This document shows, in pieces, positions 8,101 to 16,832 of a stretch of DNA of 27,391 nt; position 1 is the first letter of the stretch; each line of letters opens with the position of its first letter. The notes beneath the pieces are model-generated. The model did no database searches and was not told the origin of the DNA. It saw nothing but the letters and a program-made list of their open reading frames with translations. Where the stretch lies: positions 1 through 27,391 of the forward strand of contig RPFO01001602.1 of NCBI GenBank assembly GCA_009746045.1, given 5' to 3'. Source of the stretch: Mesostigma viride. Lineage: Eukaryota; Streptophyta; Mesostigmatophyceae; Mesostigmatales; Mesostigmataceae. The position numbers were made by a program, and so were the translations under genes.

Positions 8101-11100
8101 GATTTTGATAAGAGGGACTATGTCGGAAAAGCGAGTAACGAGTTACGACAAGCCACGAATCTTTTCGAATCTACATTGAGCGCACGTGTCAATGAGATCG
8201 ATTACGATCAATCACCGACGTATTCTTTCAACATCCCTCTCTTCAGGGGTGAGGGGATCGATAACGCAATGGTCACAGATTCGCGTCGACCGTTCTCATT
8301 CGGCGAATCGACCGATAAGGCGGAGGAGACAGCAGCTGCCGAGGCGGAGGAGGCGCGACTGAAGGCAGAGGAGGAGGCGCGCCAGAAGGCAGAGGAGGAG
8401 AGGAAGAGGGATGAACGCGTAAAGAAGGAGTGGAAAGACGCGGACGTTCAAAGAGACAGAGTGATCAGAGAAACGGCGTACGCGCGCGACAAACTCCTAC
8501 AAGACAAAGAGACGCGCAAGTCGGCGTGGTCAGCGAATGTGGCGGCGGCGGCGCTCCGGAAGGCGGAAGAGGAGGCGCGCCATAAGGAGAAGGCGGCTGC
8601 AGAGGAGGAGGCGCGACGTCAGGCAGCGGAGGCGGAGGCGCGCCAGAAGGAGAAGGCGGCTGCTGAGAAGGCGGCTGCTGAGAAGGCGGCTGCTGAGAAG
8701 GCGGCTGCTGAGAAGGCGGCTGCAGAGGAGGAGGCGCGACGTCAGGCAGCGGAGGCGGAGGCGCGCCAGAAGGAGAAGGCGGCTGCTGAGGCGGAGGCGC
8801 GCCAGAAGGAGGAGGAGAGGAAGAGGGCGGTGACCCGAGTCGCTCTGTTCGGCGAAGAGGGCGCGAGTAATGTCAAGTCACATCTGCCCATCGCTATACC
8901 CCGTGGAAGCTCGCAAAAGCCGCGAGCGATTTCGCGGGCAGACAGGTCGCTGAGAAAGGGGCGGAGGGGGCGCGCCAGAAGGAGAAGGCGGCTGCTGAGA
9001 AGGCGGCTGCTGAGAAGGCGGCTGCTGAGAAGGCGGCTGCAGAGGAGGAGGCGCGACGTCAGGCAGCGGAGGCGGAGGCGCGCCAGAAGGAGAAGGCGGC
9101 TGCTGAGGCGGAGGCGCGCCAGAAGGAGGAGGAGAGGAAGAGGGCGGTGACCCGAGTCGCTCTGTTCGGCGAAGAGGGCGCGAGTAATGTCAAGTCACAT
9201 CTGCCCATCGCTATACCCCCGTGGAAGCTCGCAAAAGCCGCGAGCGATTTCGCGGGCAGACAGGTCGCTGAGAAAGGGGCGGAGGGGGCGCGCCAGAAGG
9301 AGAAGGCGGCTGCTGAGAAGGCGGCTGCTGAGAAGGCGGCTGCTGAGAAGGCGGCTGCAGAGGAGGAGGCGCGACGTCAGGCAGCGGAGGCGGAGGCGCG
9401 CCAGAAGGAGAAGGCGGCTGCAGAGGAGGAGGCGCGACGTCAGGCAGCGGAGGCGGAGGCGCGCCAGAAGGAGAAGGCGGCTGCTGAGGCGGAGGCGCGC
9501 CAGAAGGAGGAGGAGAGGAAGAGGGCGGTGACCCGAGTCGCTCTGTTCGGCGAAGAGGGCGCGAGTAATGTCAAGTCACATCTGCCCATCGCTATACCCC
9601 CGTGGAAGCTCGCAAAAGCCGCGAGCGATTTCGCGGGCAGACAGGTCGCTGAGAAAGGGGCGGAGGGGGCGCGCCAGAAGGAGAAGGCGGCTGCTGAGAA
9701 GGCGGCTGCTGAGAAGGCGGCTGCTGAGAAGGCGGCTGCAGAGGAGGAGGCGCGACGTCAGGCAGCGGAGGCGGAGGCGCGCCAGAAGGAGAAGGCGGCT
9801 GCTGAGAAGGCGGCTGCTGAGAAGGCGGCTGCTGAGAAGGCGGCTGCTGAGAAGGCGGCTGCAGAGGAGGAGGCGCGACGTCAGGCAGCGGAGGCGGAGG
9901 CGCGCCAGAAGGAGAAGGCGGCTGCTGAGAAGGCGGCTGCTGAGAAGGCGGCTGCTGAGAAGGCGGCTGCAGAGGAGGAGGCGCGACGTCAGGCAGCGGA
10001 GGAGGAGGCGCGCCAAAAGGAGAAGGCGGCTGCTGAGAAGGCGGCTGCTGAGAAGGCGGCTGCTGAGAAGGCGACTGCTGAGAAGGCGGCTGCTGAGAAG
10101 GCGGCTGCAGAGGAGGAGGCGCGACGTCAGGCAGCGGAGGCGGAGGCGCGCCAGAAGGAGAAGGCGGCTGCTGAGAAGGCGGCTGCTGAGAAGGCGGCTG
10201 CTGAGAAGGCGACTGCTGAGAAGGCGGCTGCTGAGAAGGCGGCTGCAGAGGAGGAGGCGCGACGTCAGGCAGCGGAGGCGGAGGCGCGCCAGAAGGAGAA
10301 GGCGGCTGCTGAGAAGGCGGCTGCTGAGAAGGCGGCTGCTGAGAAGGCGGCTGCAGAGGAGGAGGCGCGACGTCAGGCAGCGGAGGAGGAGGCGCGCCAG
10401 AAGGAGAAGGCGGCTGCTGAGAAGGCGGCTGCTGAGAAGGCGGCTGCTGAGAAGGCGACTGCTGAGAAGGCGGCTGCTGAGAAGGCGGCTGCAGAGGAGG
10501 AGGCGCGACGTCAGGCAGCGGAGGCGGAGGCGCGCCAGAGGGAGAAGGCGGCTGCTGAGAAGGCGGCTGCTGAGAAGGCGGCTGCTGAGAAGGCGACTGC
10601 TGAGAAGGCGGCTGCTGAGAAGGCGGCTGCAGAGGAGGAGGCGCGACGTCAGGCAGCGGAGGCGGAGGCGCGCCAGAAGGCAGAGGAGGAGAGGAAGAGG
10701 GCGGCTGCAGAGGCGGAGGCGCTCCAGAGGGCTGCAGAGGAGGAGGCGCGACGTCAGGCAGCGGAGGCGGAGGCGCGCCAGAGGGCGGCCGAATGGGTGG
10801 TCGCGATGGACCGGTTGCGCCAACTCCGATGGACCGACGAAGCGATACAGAAGGCGATGGAGTCCAGAGAGAGCGCGCGGGCTGTCTTGGCGCGGGCCGA
10901 GGTGGAGGCAGCGCGCGTATCTAGTTGGGATGCAGCCCTGCCCGAGCTCGTCAGTCTCGGCGTGCTCCCGGCGGATGCGAAACTCGCCTTCGAAAGGGGC
11001 GATGATCTCGGCGCGTTCCAGGCGAAGGAGCGCCAGAGGGCGGCTGCTGAGAAGGCGGCAGCGGAGGAGGAGGCGCGACGTCAGGCAGCGGAGGCGGAGG

Positions 11101-12140
11101 CGCGCCAGAGGGCGGCCGAATGGGTGGTCGCGATGGACCGGTTGCGCCAACTCCGATGGACCGACGAAGCGATACAGAAGGCGATGGAGTCCAGAGAGAG
11201 CGCGCGGGCTGTCTTGGCGCGGGCCGAGGTGGAGGCAGCGCGCGTATCTAGTTGGGATGCAGCCCTGCCCGAGCTCGTCAGTCTCGGCGTGCTCCCGGCG
11301 GATGCGAAACTCGCCTTCGAAAGGGGCGATGATCTCGGCGCGTTCCAGGCGAAGGAGCGCCAGAGGGCGGCTGCTGAGAAGGCGGCAGCGGAGGAGGAGG
11401 CGCGACGTCAGGCAGCGGAGGCGGAGGCGCGCCGGAAGGCAGAGGAGGAGGCGAAGGCCGCCGAGGAACGCACTAAACGCACTCAACAATGGAACGGGGC
11501 GGTCGATAAAATCATCGCGTACAATGTACCGCAGGAGAAGGCCCTGAATGCGTTCAAGAACGGCGAAGACCTCGACACGTTCTTGGAACAGGCGCGGAGG
11601 GATCACGCACGCGTTGCCGAATGGAACGGGGCGCGCGCCAAATTCATCGCGTACCGCGTACAGGCGGATAAGGCGATGAACGCATTCGCAAGCGGCGAAG
11701 ACCTCGACACGTTCTTGGAACAGGCGCGCGTTGCCGCTTGGAAAGGAGCGCGCGCCGAATTCGAAAAATATAATGTATCGACGGACGAGTCATCTCGTGC
11801 ATTCGCAGACGGCGAAGATTTACAAACGTTTTTGGACAGGAAACGCCGCGAACGCCCAGCCCAAGAACGACAGAATGAAAAAAGAGTGTCGGAGCGAGAC
11901 ATCGATGATTATCGCTCTGTACAAGAGTTTATCGATGAACTATACACCCCGGGCAGGGGGCTACCAAACCTTCTTAAACAGCCGATATCTGTTCCGACTA
12001 TGATCGACGCGCCTATCGTTAATGCGTCCAATTTGGCACCCGAGGGACTGATAACGAGAAGTGTGCGCTCTCTGCACAACCTATTTAAGCGCGTGAGGAC
12101 GGACCCATTTGTCGTGTCACCACTGGGGCCGCCCGCTTAA
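5170..12140 (+). CDS. Giant low-complexity / coiled-coil / helical-repeat protein, one locus in five frame segments
   Basis: Five consecutive open segments on the plus strand abut end to end: 5170 to about 5490, to about 5885, to about 6822, to about 8900, and to 12140. Each passes to the next by a -1 shift at or beside a homopolymer: C7 at 5482-5488 (or C5 near 5450), G6 at 5882-5887, C6 at 6820-6825 and C4 at 8899-8902. Read as one gene it is about 2,300 codons. Order: a short N-terminus with an Ala/Ser/Leu-rich hydrophobic segment (5341-5400); a long Gly/Ser/Thr/Asp/Pro-rich region to about 7150; a hydrophobic segment ([15 protein letters not shown], about 7185-7230); a globular helical region (about 7270-8270); an extended [20 protein letters not shown] coiled coil (8310-10790); tryptophan-containing helical repeats (10791-11860); and a 90-residue tail. 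Function is not recognised. A large structural, tegument-like or surface fibre protein is possible. ATG 5170 is preferred over a GTG at 5164. Confidence 0.65.
8540..10690 (+). repeat. Tandem repeat array encoding AAAEK / [17 protein letters not shown] blocks
   Basis: The basic unit is 15 bp (GCGGCTGCTGAGAAG, encoding Ala-Ala-Ala-Glu-Lys), repeated three to six times per block. Blocks are separated by a segment of about 50-60 bp encoding [17 protein letters not shown] few copies carry ACT in place of GCT (AT-AEK). Because the unit is purine-biased and free of stops, both strands stay open over the whole array, which creates long spurious frames (a 659-codon plus frame and a 676-codon minus frame). 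The encoded protein is an uninterrupted charged helix, probably a very long coiled coil. Confidence 0.9.
8830..9682 (+). repeat. Three copies of a module of about 160 bp inside the coiled coil
   Basis: A non-repetitive segment starting GTGACCCGAGTCGCTCTGTT and ending near GCGGAGGGGGCGCGCCAG occurs at 8830, 9147 and 9528. It encodes a peptide with motifs [15 protein letters not shown] and [16 protein letters not shown]. Spacing is 317 and 381 bp. The copies look identical by eye except that the first has four C (8899-8902) where the second (9216-9220) and third (9597-9601) have five; this one base breaks the reading frame in copy one only. Confidence 0.9.
10791..11434 (+). repeat. Near-perfect 327-bp tandem duplication
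   Basis: The sequence starting GAATGGGTGGTCGCGATGGA at 10791 recurs at 11118, a period of 327 bp (109 codons, in frame). By eye the two copies are identical throughout, and the identity runs leftward into the flanking [15 protein letters not shown] block. Each copy encodes two tryptophan-containing helical repeats ([11 protein letters not shown] and [14 protein letters not shown]). The lack of divergence, even at third positions, indicates a very recent duplication or gene conversion. Confidence 0.9.
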
Positions 12141-12451
12141 CGCCCCTTGTCCACGCGGGACGTCTTCGTGCTCGTCACGGGGTTGCGCGCGTCGTCCGGC
12201 GCCGACTTCGGCCCGGCGTCAGGGAACATGCGCGCCCGGGACGGCATCAACGTCTTCAGTAAGAAGTAGATGCCCGTCAACAGCACCGAGATGTCCGCCT
12301 TCTTCGTGGCGCGGTAGGACCCCGAAAAGACCACCAGCGCCTTCACCACGTCGCAGTGGATGTCGAAATCGTACGGCAAAACGGACGTGAGGGCGTACGA
12401 GAATACGAACGACGTCGCCGACAAGGCTTCCGACACGATCGGGTGATCCAT
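12137..12451 (-). CDS. Small membrane protein, divergent from the D5 helicase gene
   Basis: A 104-residue minus-strand protein from ATG 12451; its stop overlaps the end of the giant gene by four bases. Hydrophobic stretches lie at about residues 10-25 ([16 protein letters not shown]), 35-43 and 53-68 ([16 protein letters not shown]), followed by a basic Pro/Ser/Thr/Lys-rich tail. This suggests two membrane spans and a soluble C-terminus. The same frame stays open far upstream as an antisense shadow of the D5 gene and must not be read as a longer protein, although a start a few codons upstream (in the Trp/Tyr-rich stretch AYWYAWW) cannot be excluded. Family not recognised; an inner-membrane virion protein is a reasonable guess. 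Confidence 0.6.
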   Translation of the reverse strand: MDHPIVSEALSATSFVFSYALTSVLPYDFDIHCDVVKALVVFSGSYRATKKADISVLLTGIYFLLKTLMPSRARMFPDAGPKSAPDDARNPVTSTKTSRVDKGR

Positions 12452-12479
12452 TGCGAGCGGAACCGACCACCAAGCGTAC

Positions 12480-12578
12480 CAATACGCGGCATAATTTTCG
12501 TGAGCGGATCGAATTATACCGTCATCTGTCACGGGTTCGCGTCCGCCACGGAATTTGTATACGGATAAATTATATCCG
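12480..12578. promoter_or_regulatory. Divergent promoter region between membrane protein and D5 helicase
   Basis: The 127-bp gap holds several AT islands: ATAATTTTC (12491-12499), AATTATACC (12512-12520), and GTATACGGATAAATTATATC (about 12558-12576) immediately before ATG 12579. The last is the strongest TATA-like box in the window. The first two could serve the minus-strand gene. Confidence 0.45.
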
Positions 12579-14800
12579 ATGGCTCCGATCGAGCCCGGCC
12601 TCGACGACGCGATCGTACCGGCCCTCGCCGAGCAGGTACGAATACGCGAAGAGAGGGGGCCGGGGCGAGGTCTCGGGCTGGGAAGGGGGGCGAGGGACGC
12701 GGATATGACGGACGCGGGGGATGTACCCGAGGCGAACCGGGACACTCGGACCGTCCGAGTGGACGAGGGGGCGGGGGAGGGGGGGAGGGAGAGGAGGACG
12801 GAGACGATGTCCTGGACAGCCAGGAGGACGGGGTCTTGCGGGACTTCCGCCGCGGCCTGGCGACCGACGAGGACGTCAAGGAGTTTCCGAGGGCGTGCAA
12901 GGGCATGTCGGACGACGCGCTCGGCGAGTACCTCCACACGCTGAAGGCCGCCGTCGTCGATTGCCCCGTGGTCGAGATCCTGTGCGACATCTTCGAGCTC
13001 GGGCCGGAAGATCCGGACGGGATGAGCCCCGGGGAGCGCCACGCGGCATGTTGGCAGAAGGTGGACACGGCGGACGACGTGAACGACCTTTGCAAGTCCG
13101 TGGAGACGCGGATGGTGTGCGCGACCGGCAAGATCTTCAACCTGATCGCCGAGGTGGAGGAGCGCAGGGGGCAGGGGCTGGAGGTGTGGATGGACACCCT
13201 GTTCTTCGCCCACTCGCGCGTCTTTTCCCTCCGCGAGGCTGTGTGCAGCGTGGTCGAGGCGCGCGTCCCGAAAAAGGTCCGGGAGAACTTGCCGCGTTTG
13301 ACGGTGCGGCTGAGTTCCGGCGCGGGGGAACTGAAAGAGTACCAGCGCCTGCTCCTCATCATCTCCGCGCAATGGAACGTGCTGAAGCTGAGGAAGGGGG
13401 CGGACGGCGACGACGGCGTGTACGCGCGCGTGTTCACGAGCGAGGGACACGACACCCACTTCTGGGAACGGCTCATGTCGGTGGAGGAGTGGATCACCAA
13501 GCAGACCGACACAGGCAACCCGATGGTGTGGAAGATGATGACGAACGAGAACGGCAACAAGAAGCGGCTCGTGGAGAACATCATCGGGTCCTCGGCGTTC
13601 GACTTCGCGGTCAAGCCGAAAGATCGCCACGTGTTCGCGTTCGCCAACGGGATCTACAGGACGGACGTCGACGAGTTCTATCCGTACCCCGCCCGCGACC
13701 TCCCCGACGACGTGGGCGCGTGTCGCTATTTCGAGAACGTCGTCATGAACACGGACCTTTTCGAGGAAGGCGCGTTCCGAGGGGACTACGAGACGGGCGA
13801 GTGGTTCGACATCCCGACGGAGGGCGTCACGAAGGTGTTGAACGACCAGAATTACACGGACGACGTGCACCGGGCGTTCTGGGCGCTGGGTCTGGGGCGG
13901 ATGCTGTACTCCCTCAAAGAACTCGAGAAGTTCGAGGTCATGGTGTTCCTCAAGGGCATCGCCGGATCGGGCAAGTCGACCCTGGTCCGCATCGTCGAAC
14001 TCATCTTCAAACAGGACGCCGGCGTCCTTTCTAACAACATCGAGCCCCTGTTCGGCCTGTCCCAGCACAAGGACAAGTACTGCATCTACACGTACGAGCT
14101 GAACGAGAAGTTTGCGCTCGAGCAGGCCGAGTGGCTGTCCCTCGTGAGCGGGGAGAAGATGAGTCTGGCGCAGAAGTACAAGGACGCCCTCAGCCAGGAG
14201 TGGAAGTCGCCCTACCTGGCGGCGGGCAACCGGATGTTCTGCAGGGGGGACAACGCCAGCCAGATCATCCGCCGCCTCGTGCTGTTCCCGTTCGACAAGA
14301 AGCCCGCGCAGGACGACCGCATGGACGAACTCATCGCGTCGAACATCGCCAACATCCTCGTCAAGTCCAACCGCGCGTATCGCAAGTTGATCGAATACGT
14401 GGCGCACAGGAACATCCACACGTGTCTCCCCGTCCAGTTCACCACGTGGAGGAACCACGCGCAGATGTCGTCGAACCCTCTCATCACCTTCCTCAACACG
14501 GTGTCCTGGGTGGAGAAGGGTGACGGTTTCTACTGCCCGTGGGAGATGTTCCAGCGCCGGTTCAACGAGTGGTTGCGACAGAGGGACCCCCGCACGCGCG
14601 TCGTGTTCGACGAGGACTTCTACAAGCACGTGTTCACGGAGAACGGCATCCAGCTCGTCCTGGAGAGGGTCACCAAGCACTACCCGCGCGGGAGTGATCG
14701 GAAGAAGAGGTGCTTCTTCTTGTACGGCGTGGACGTCGGCGACGAGAGCGGCGACGTCGAGGACTTCCCCGAGAACGCGGACGTCCAGGGACGCGTGTGA
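12579..14800 (+). CDS. D5-type SF3 primase-helicase ATPase, frame-broken near 12780
   Basis: The product is the NTPase/helicase of the poxvirus D5 type that unwinds DNA at the viral replication fork. In the main frame (to the stop at 14800) the SF3 core is clear: Walker A GIAGSGKST at 13955-13981, the Walker B/B' region CIYTYELNEKF near 14080-14112, and the D5 signature AAGNRMF followed by an Arg-Arg pair (IIRRLVLFPF) at about 14217-14295. About 370 residues precede Walker A. The start at ATG 12579 sits directly behind a TATA-like box. Its acidic/Gly-rich leader is in a neighbouring frame, which changes in a G-rich run at about 12767-12795. The leader lacks AEP motifs, so the primase activity probably comes from the separate gene at 26460. 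The 847-codon frame on the other strand is a shadow. Confidence 0.9.
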
Positions 14801-15056
14801 ACGCGTGCGCGTCCATCTCGGATGTGGGAGGGTGACAAGAGTGGTTGAATGAGTTCCTTTATTTTTATGAATAAAAGGTCCTTTATTTCATCGCGATCCA
14901 CGGATCGATCGAATAAAAATTAAGCCTCATTATACGTATAACGCGAACACAATGACGTCTCTTATGCTAGCACATCCCGCATGGTCCGAACGCAGAATCG
15001 CTCCGTCGGCCCGCACCCGCTCTCCGTGGGGCGGCGTGTCGGCCGCGGGGCCGCAA
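14801..15056. terminator. Convergent intergenic region with AT-rich 3' end signals
   Basis: This 256-bp gap between the D5 stop and the 3' end of the minus gene holds CCTTTATTTTTATGAATAAA with trailing AGG (about 14855-14878), which can form an imperfect hairpin. It also has a second TTTATTTC, a GAATAAAAATTAAG run (14911-14924) and a perfect 12-bp palindrome TTATACGTATAA (14930-14941). AATAAA hexamers occur on both strands, as expected for transcripts ending from both sides. No gene with good coding character was found between 14942 and 15056. Confidence 0.4.
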
Positions 15057-15653
15057 TTATCCGTCCGCGGCCGGTGCGAACTCGCGAACGATGTCCTGTG
15101 CGAGCTGGGGATCCGCAGATTCGCGACGACGGACGACGTCCTTGAGCTGGGGAACGGGCTGTTGCTGGGCCTGCTGACGCTGTGGCTCATCCGCCGGGGC
15201 GCGGACAGCTCCTGAGGTTCAGTCCGAGCCGTCGGATGGCGTCTCGAGTGGACGTCGGGACCGCCGCCGCGTCGGGCTTGGATCCTCGCGACGCCCGCTT
15301 CTTCCCCCGCGATGTCTTGGACGCGGCCGGGGCGCGGTCGGAGGCGCACGCGGGTTTCGCCCTCTCCGATCCCCACTCGACGTACACGTGGTTAACCCCG
15401 ACTTGCTTGACGCGGAACCCCCGGCGGACGAGTCTTTTCCCATCGCGCGCACCATGGCCGAGCAGTCGTACAGCGGGACGCCGAACTGGTACATCGGGAC
15501 GGTGTGGAACAGGAACGTCCTCCCCTGCTTGGCGCTCGTCTCTATGTTGCTCTCGACGGCGGCCAAGAGCCGGTCTTCGACCGCGCGCTTCGCCCTCTCC
15601 GAACTCTTCGTCAGCCTCGCGGCGACGTCGGCGGTCACTCGCGCTCCGATCAT
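15057..15653 (-). CDS. Unknown small viral protein, basic middle and Gln-rich tail, two frame breaks
   Basis: From ATG 15653 the minus strand encodes an N-terminal helix (ARLTKSSERAKRAVEDRLLAA), then a beta-rich core (RTFLFHTVPMYQFGVPLYDC). The core continues in the next frame after a break beside an A4/T4 run at 15435-15438 (motif GVNHVYVEWG). Lys/Arg/Ser/Ala-rich sequence follows (15360-15250). The Gln-rich C-terminus (QQQPVPQLKDVVRRRE, DPQLAQDIVREF) lies in a third frame, entered around 15190-15240, with its stop at 15057-15059. The helix, then beta core ending in VxVxW, resembles unnamed small proteins of NCLDVs and phages, but I cannot name it. If the last break is not real, the protein ends at 15187. 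Confidence 0.5.
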
Positions 15654-15682
15654 GGTGATATCGCCGCGGGCGAGTGACAGCG

Positions 15683-15716
15683 GACATCTATTATATCCTC
15701 GGTTATATTAGGACCC
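15683..15716. promoter_or_regulatory. Divergent TATA-rich promoter
   Basis: CTATTATATCCTCGGTTATATTAGG (about 15687-15711) contains two TATAT-type boxes in the 63-bp gap between divergent starts at 15653 (minus) and 15717 (plus), one suitably placed for each direction. Confidence 0.5.
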
Positions 15717-16316
15717 ATGGAGATCGAGGGGGGTTCCGCGACCCCGGCGACGGCGGCCGAAGAATCCGCCGTGACGCACGCGTACTTCCTCCCGTGCCGC
15801 GGCAGGCCCGGCAGGGTCGCGATCTCCTCGCGATGGTCGTGGCAGGAGATCCGACGGTTCCTCCCGGCCCCCGAGCTGTGCGAGATACTGAAACCCGCCC
15901 TGACGCAGCCGTCCGACCGCGCGATCGGGGTGTACGCGTCCAAAAAAGGCGCGAACGCGGTCAACGCGACCGCCTCGAGGATCCTGGAATGGGCCGTGAC
16001 CGGCGACGTTCTCCTCCTGAAAACGCGGGACCGAGACGATCTCCCGACGGCGGTGCTGGACATCACGGCGGACGACGTGTACATCATGCACGATTTCGCC
16101 AAGGACGCGTGGGTCCGCGTGCTGTGTCGCGAACCCTCGGTATTCGTGATCCCGCGCGCCTTTCGGTGCCGCCAATGCGACAAACCGTACATGCCCGTCG
16201 GTGGGTGTGTGGACACGTGTCAATGCGCTCGCGAATGTCCGTGGGCGCCGAATCCGGCCTCGGCGCCTCTCCAAACCGTGCACGTTCTCCTCCCCGCTAA
16301 TTTTTCTGCGGGATAG
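15717..16316 (+). CDS. Unknown protein with C-terminal cysteine cluster
   Basis: A 199-residue protein from ATG 15717, six bases behind a TATAT box. The body is mixed alpha/beta, with RWSWQEIRRFLPAP at about residues 39-52 and TAVLDITADDVYIMHDF at about 111-127. Near the end, C151-x2-C154, C164, C168, C170 and C174 form a compact cysteine cluster (FRCRQCDKPYMPVGGC) that could bind zinc. It is unrelated to the RING pattern at 4206. No family is recognised. The next gene starts 24 bases downstream in the same direction. Confidence 0.65.
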   Translation: MEIEGGSATPATAAEESAVTHAYFLPCRGRPGRVAISSRWSWQEIRRFLPAPELCEILKPALTQPSDRAIGVYASKKGANAVNATASRILEWAVTGDVLLLKTRDRDDLPTAVLDITADDVYIMHDFAKDAWVRVLCREPSVFVIPRAFRCRQCDKPYMPVGGCVDTCQCARECPWAPNPASAPLQTVHVLLPANFSAG

Positions 16317-16340
16317 GTAAAGACGCCCGCGCCGACGACG

Positions 16341-16595
16341 ATGGCGTTCCCTATCATGAACCAGACCAACGAGGTGCCGATGACCAAGACGACGATGTGC
16401 GTGCCGTCCGACCGGAGACGCACCGACCCTCGCCCCGTGTACGAATCTCCCCTGTTCCTGGCCGGGCTCGCGGCCGTCCTCGTGGGCGGGTTCTTCGTGT
16501 ACCGGAGATACGCGTCCGGAGGCGGCGCCGGGGCGTTCGCGGGAGGCGAGGCGGGAGGCGAGGGTTTCGCCGCGGCCAACAACCTGATTTCGTGA
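16341..16595 (+). CDS. Single-pass membrane protein, 84 residues
   Basis: An ATG at 16341 opens a short protein. It has a polar N-terminus, one strong transmembrane helix at about residues 37-54 (SPLFLAGLAAVLVGGFFVYR), a flanking basic RR, and a Gly/Ala-rich flexible C-terminus. The positive residues just after the helix suggest a cytoplasmic C-terminus. It is too short for an enzyme. Small single-span proteins of this type are common in the internal membrane of NCLDV particles, so a virion membrane role is likely but inferred. Confidence 0.7.
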   Translation: MAFPIMNQTNEVPMTKTTMCVPSDRRRTDPRPVYESPLFLAGLAAVLVGGFFVYRRYASGGGAGAFAGGEAGGEGFAAANNLIS

Positions 16596-16832
16596 TCGGA
16601 TCGTCCGCGGTCCGATCGAGTGCGTTCCAATGAGACGAAAGAAAAACTGGGGCTATAGGTATACAGAAATCCTTCACCAGGCGGCCAGTCCGCCCTTCCT
16701 CACGTAGGTCTACCGTCCGTCCGATGACGTCGACACTTCCATAACGTGGAGCCGTGCAATGAAACGGTAGGACAGTTAAGGTAATGGGATCTTTCATTAA
16801 ATGATTCATGGAATGAAACGAACCATGGGCCG
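16596..16832. other. Intergenic region, 237 bp, lower GC
   Basis: Between the membrane protein and the 3' end of the MSV199 gene the sequence is visibly less GC-rich than its surroundings. It has CTATAGGTATACAG (16653-16666) and a CATTAAATGATTCATGGAATG stretch of near-palindromic character (about 16795-16815). A minus-strand frame starting at a GTG at 16836 runs through it but has poor codon bias and is not called. Confidence 0.35.

Noticed and set aside
8540-10690. CRISPR array or satellite-like non-coding repeat
   Set aside because: The 15-bp units are in-frame codon repeats without unique spacers, inside a long coding region; they encode a coiled coil.
9576-11606. A 676-codon minus-strand frame (LLSSR repeats) and a 659-codon plus-strand frame (RRRLL repeats)
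   Set aside because: Both are alternate readings of the stop-free purine-biased AAAEK repeat array. They have no start context and no sequence beyond the repeats that looks like a protein.
12720-14034. A 437-codon plus-strand frame overlapping the D5 gene
   Set aside because: It has Arg/Gly/Pro/His-rich shadow composition while the overlapping frame carries the Walker motifs of D5.
12137-14680. An 847-codon open frame on the minus strand
   Set aside because: It is antisense to the D5 helicase, whose motifs are clear on the plus strand. It is rich in Arg, His, Leu and Val in the way of GC-rich shadows. Only its last 104 codons (12451-12137) are kept as a gene.
14952-15215. An 87-codon plus-strand frame with a hydrophobic C-terminus
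   Set aside because: It overlaps antisense the Gln-rich C-terminus of the minus gene ending at 15057, which looks more protein-like. There is no promoter and the frame shows no motif.
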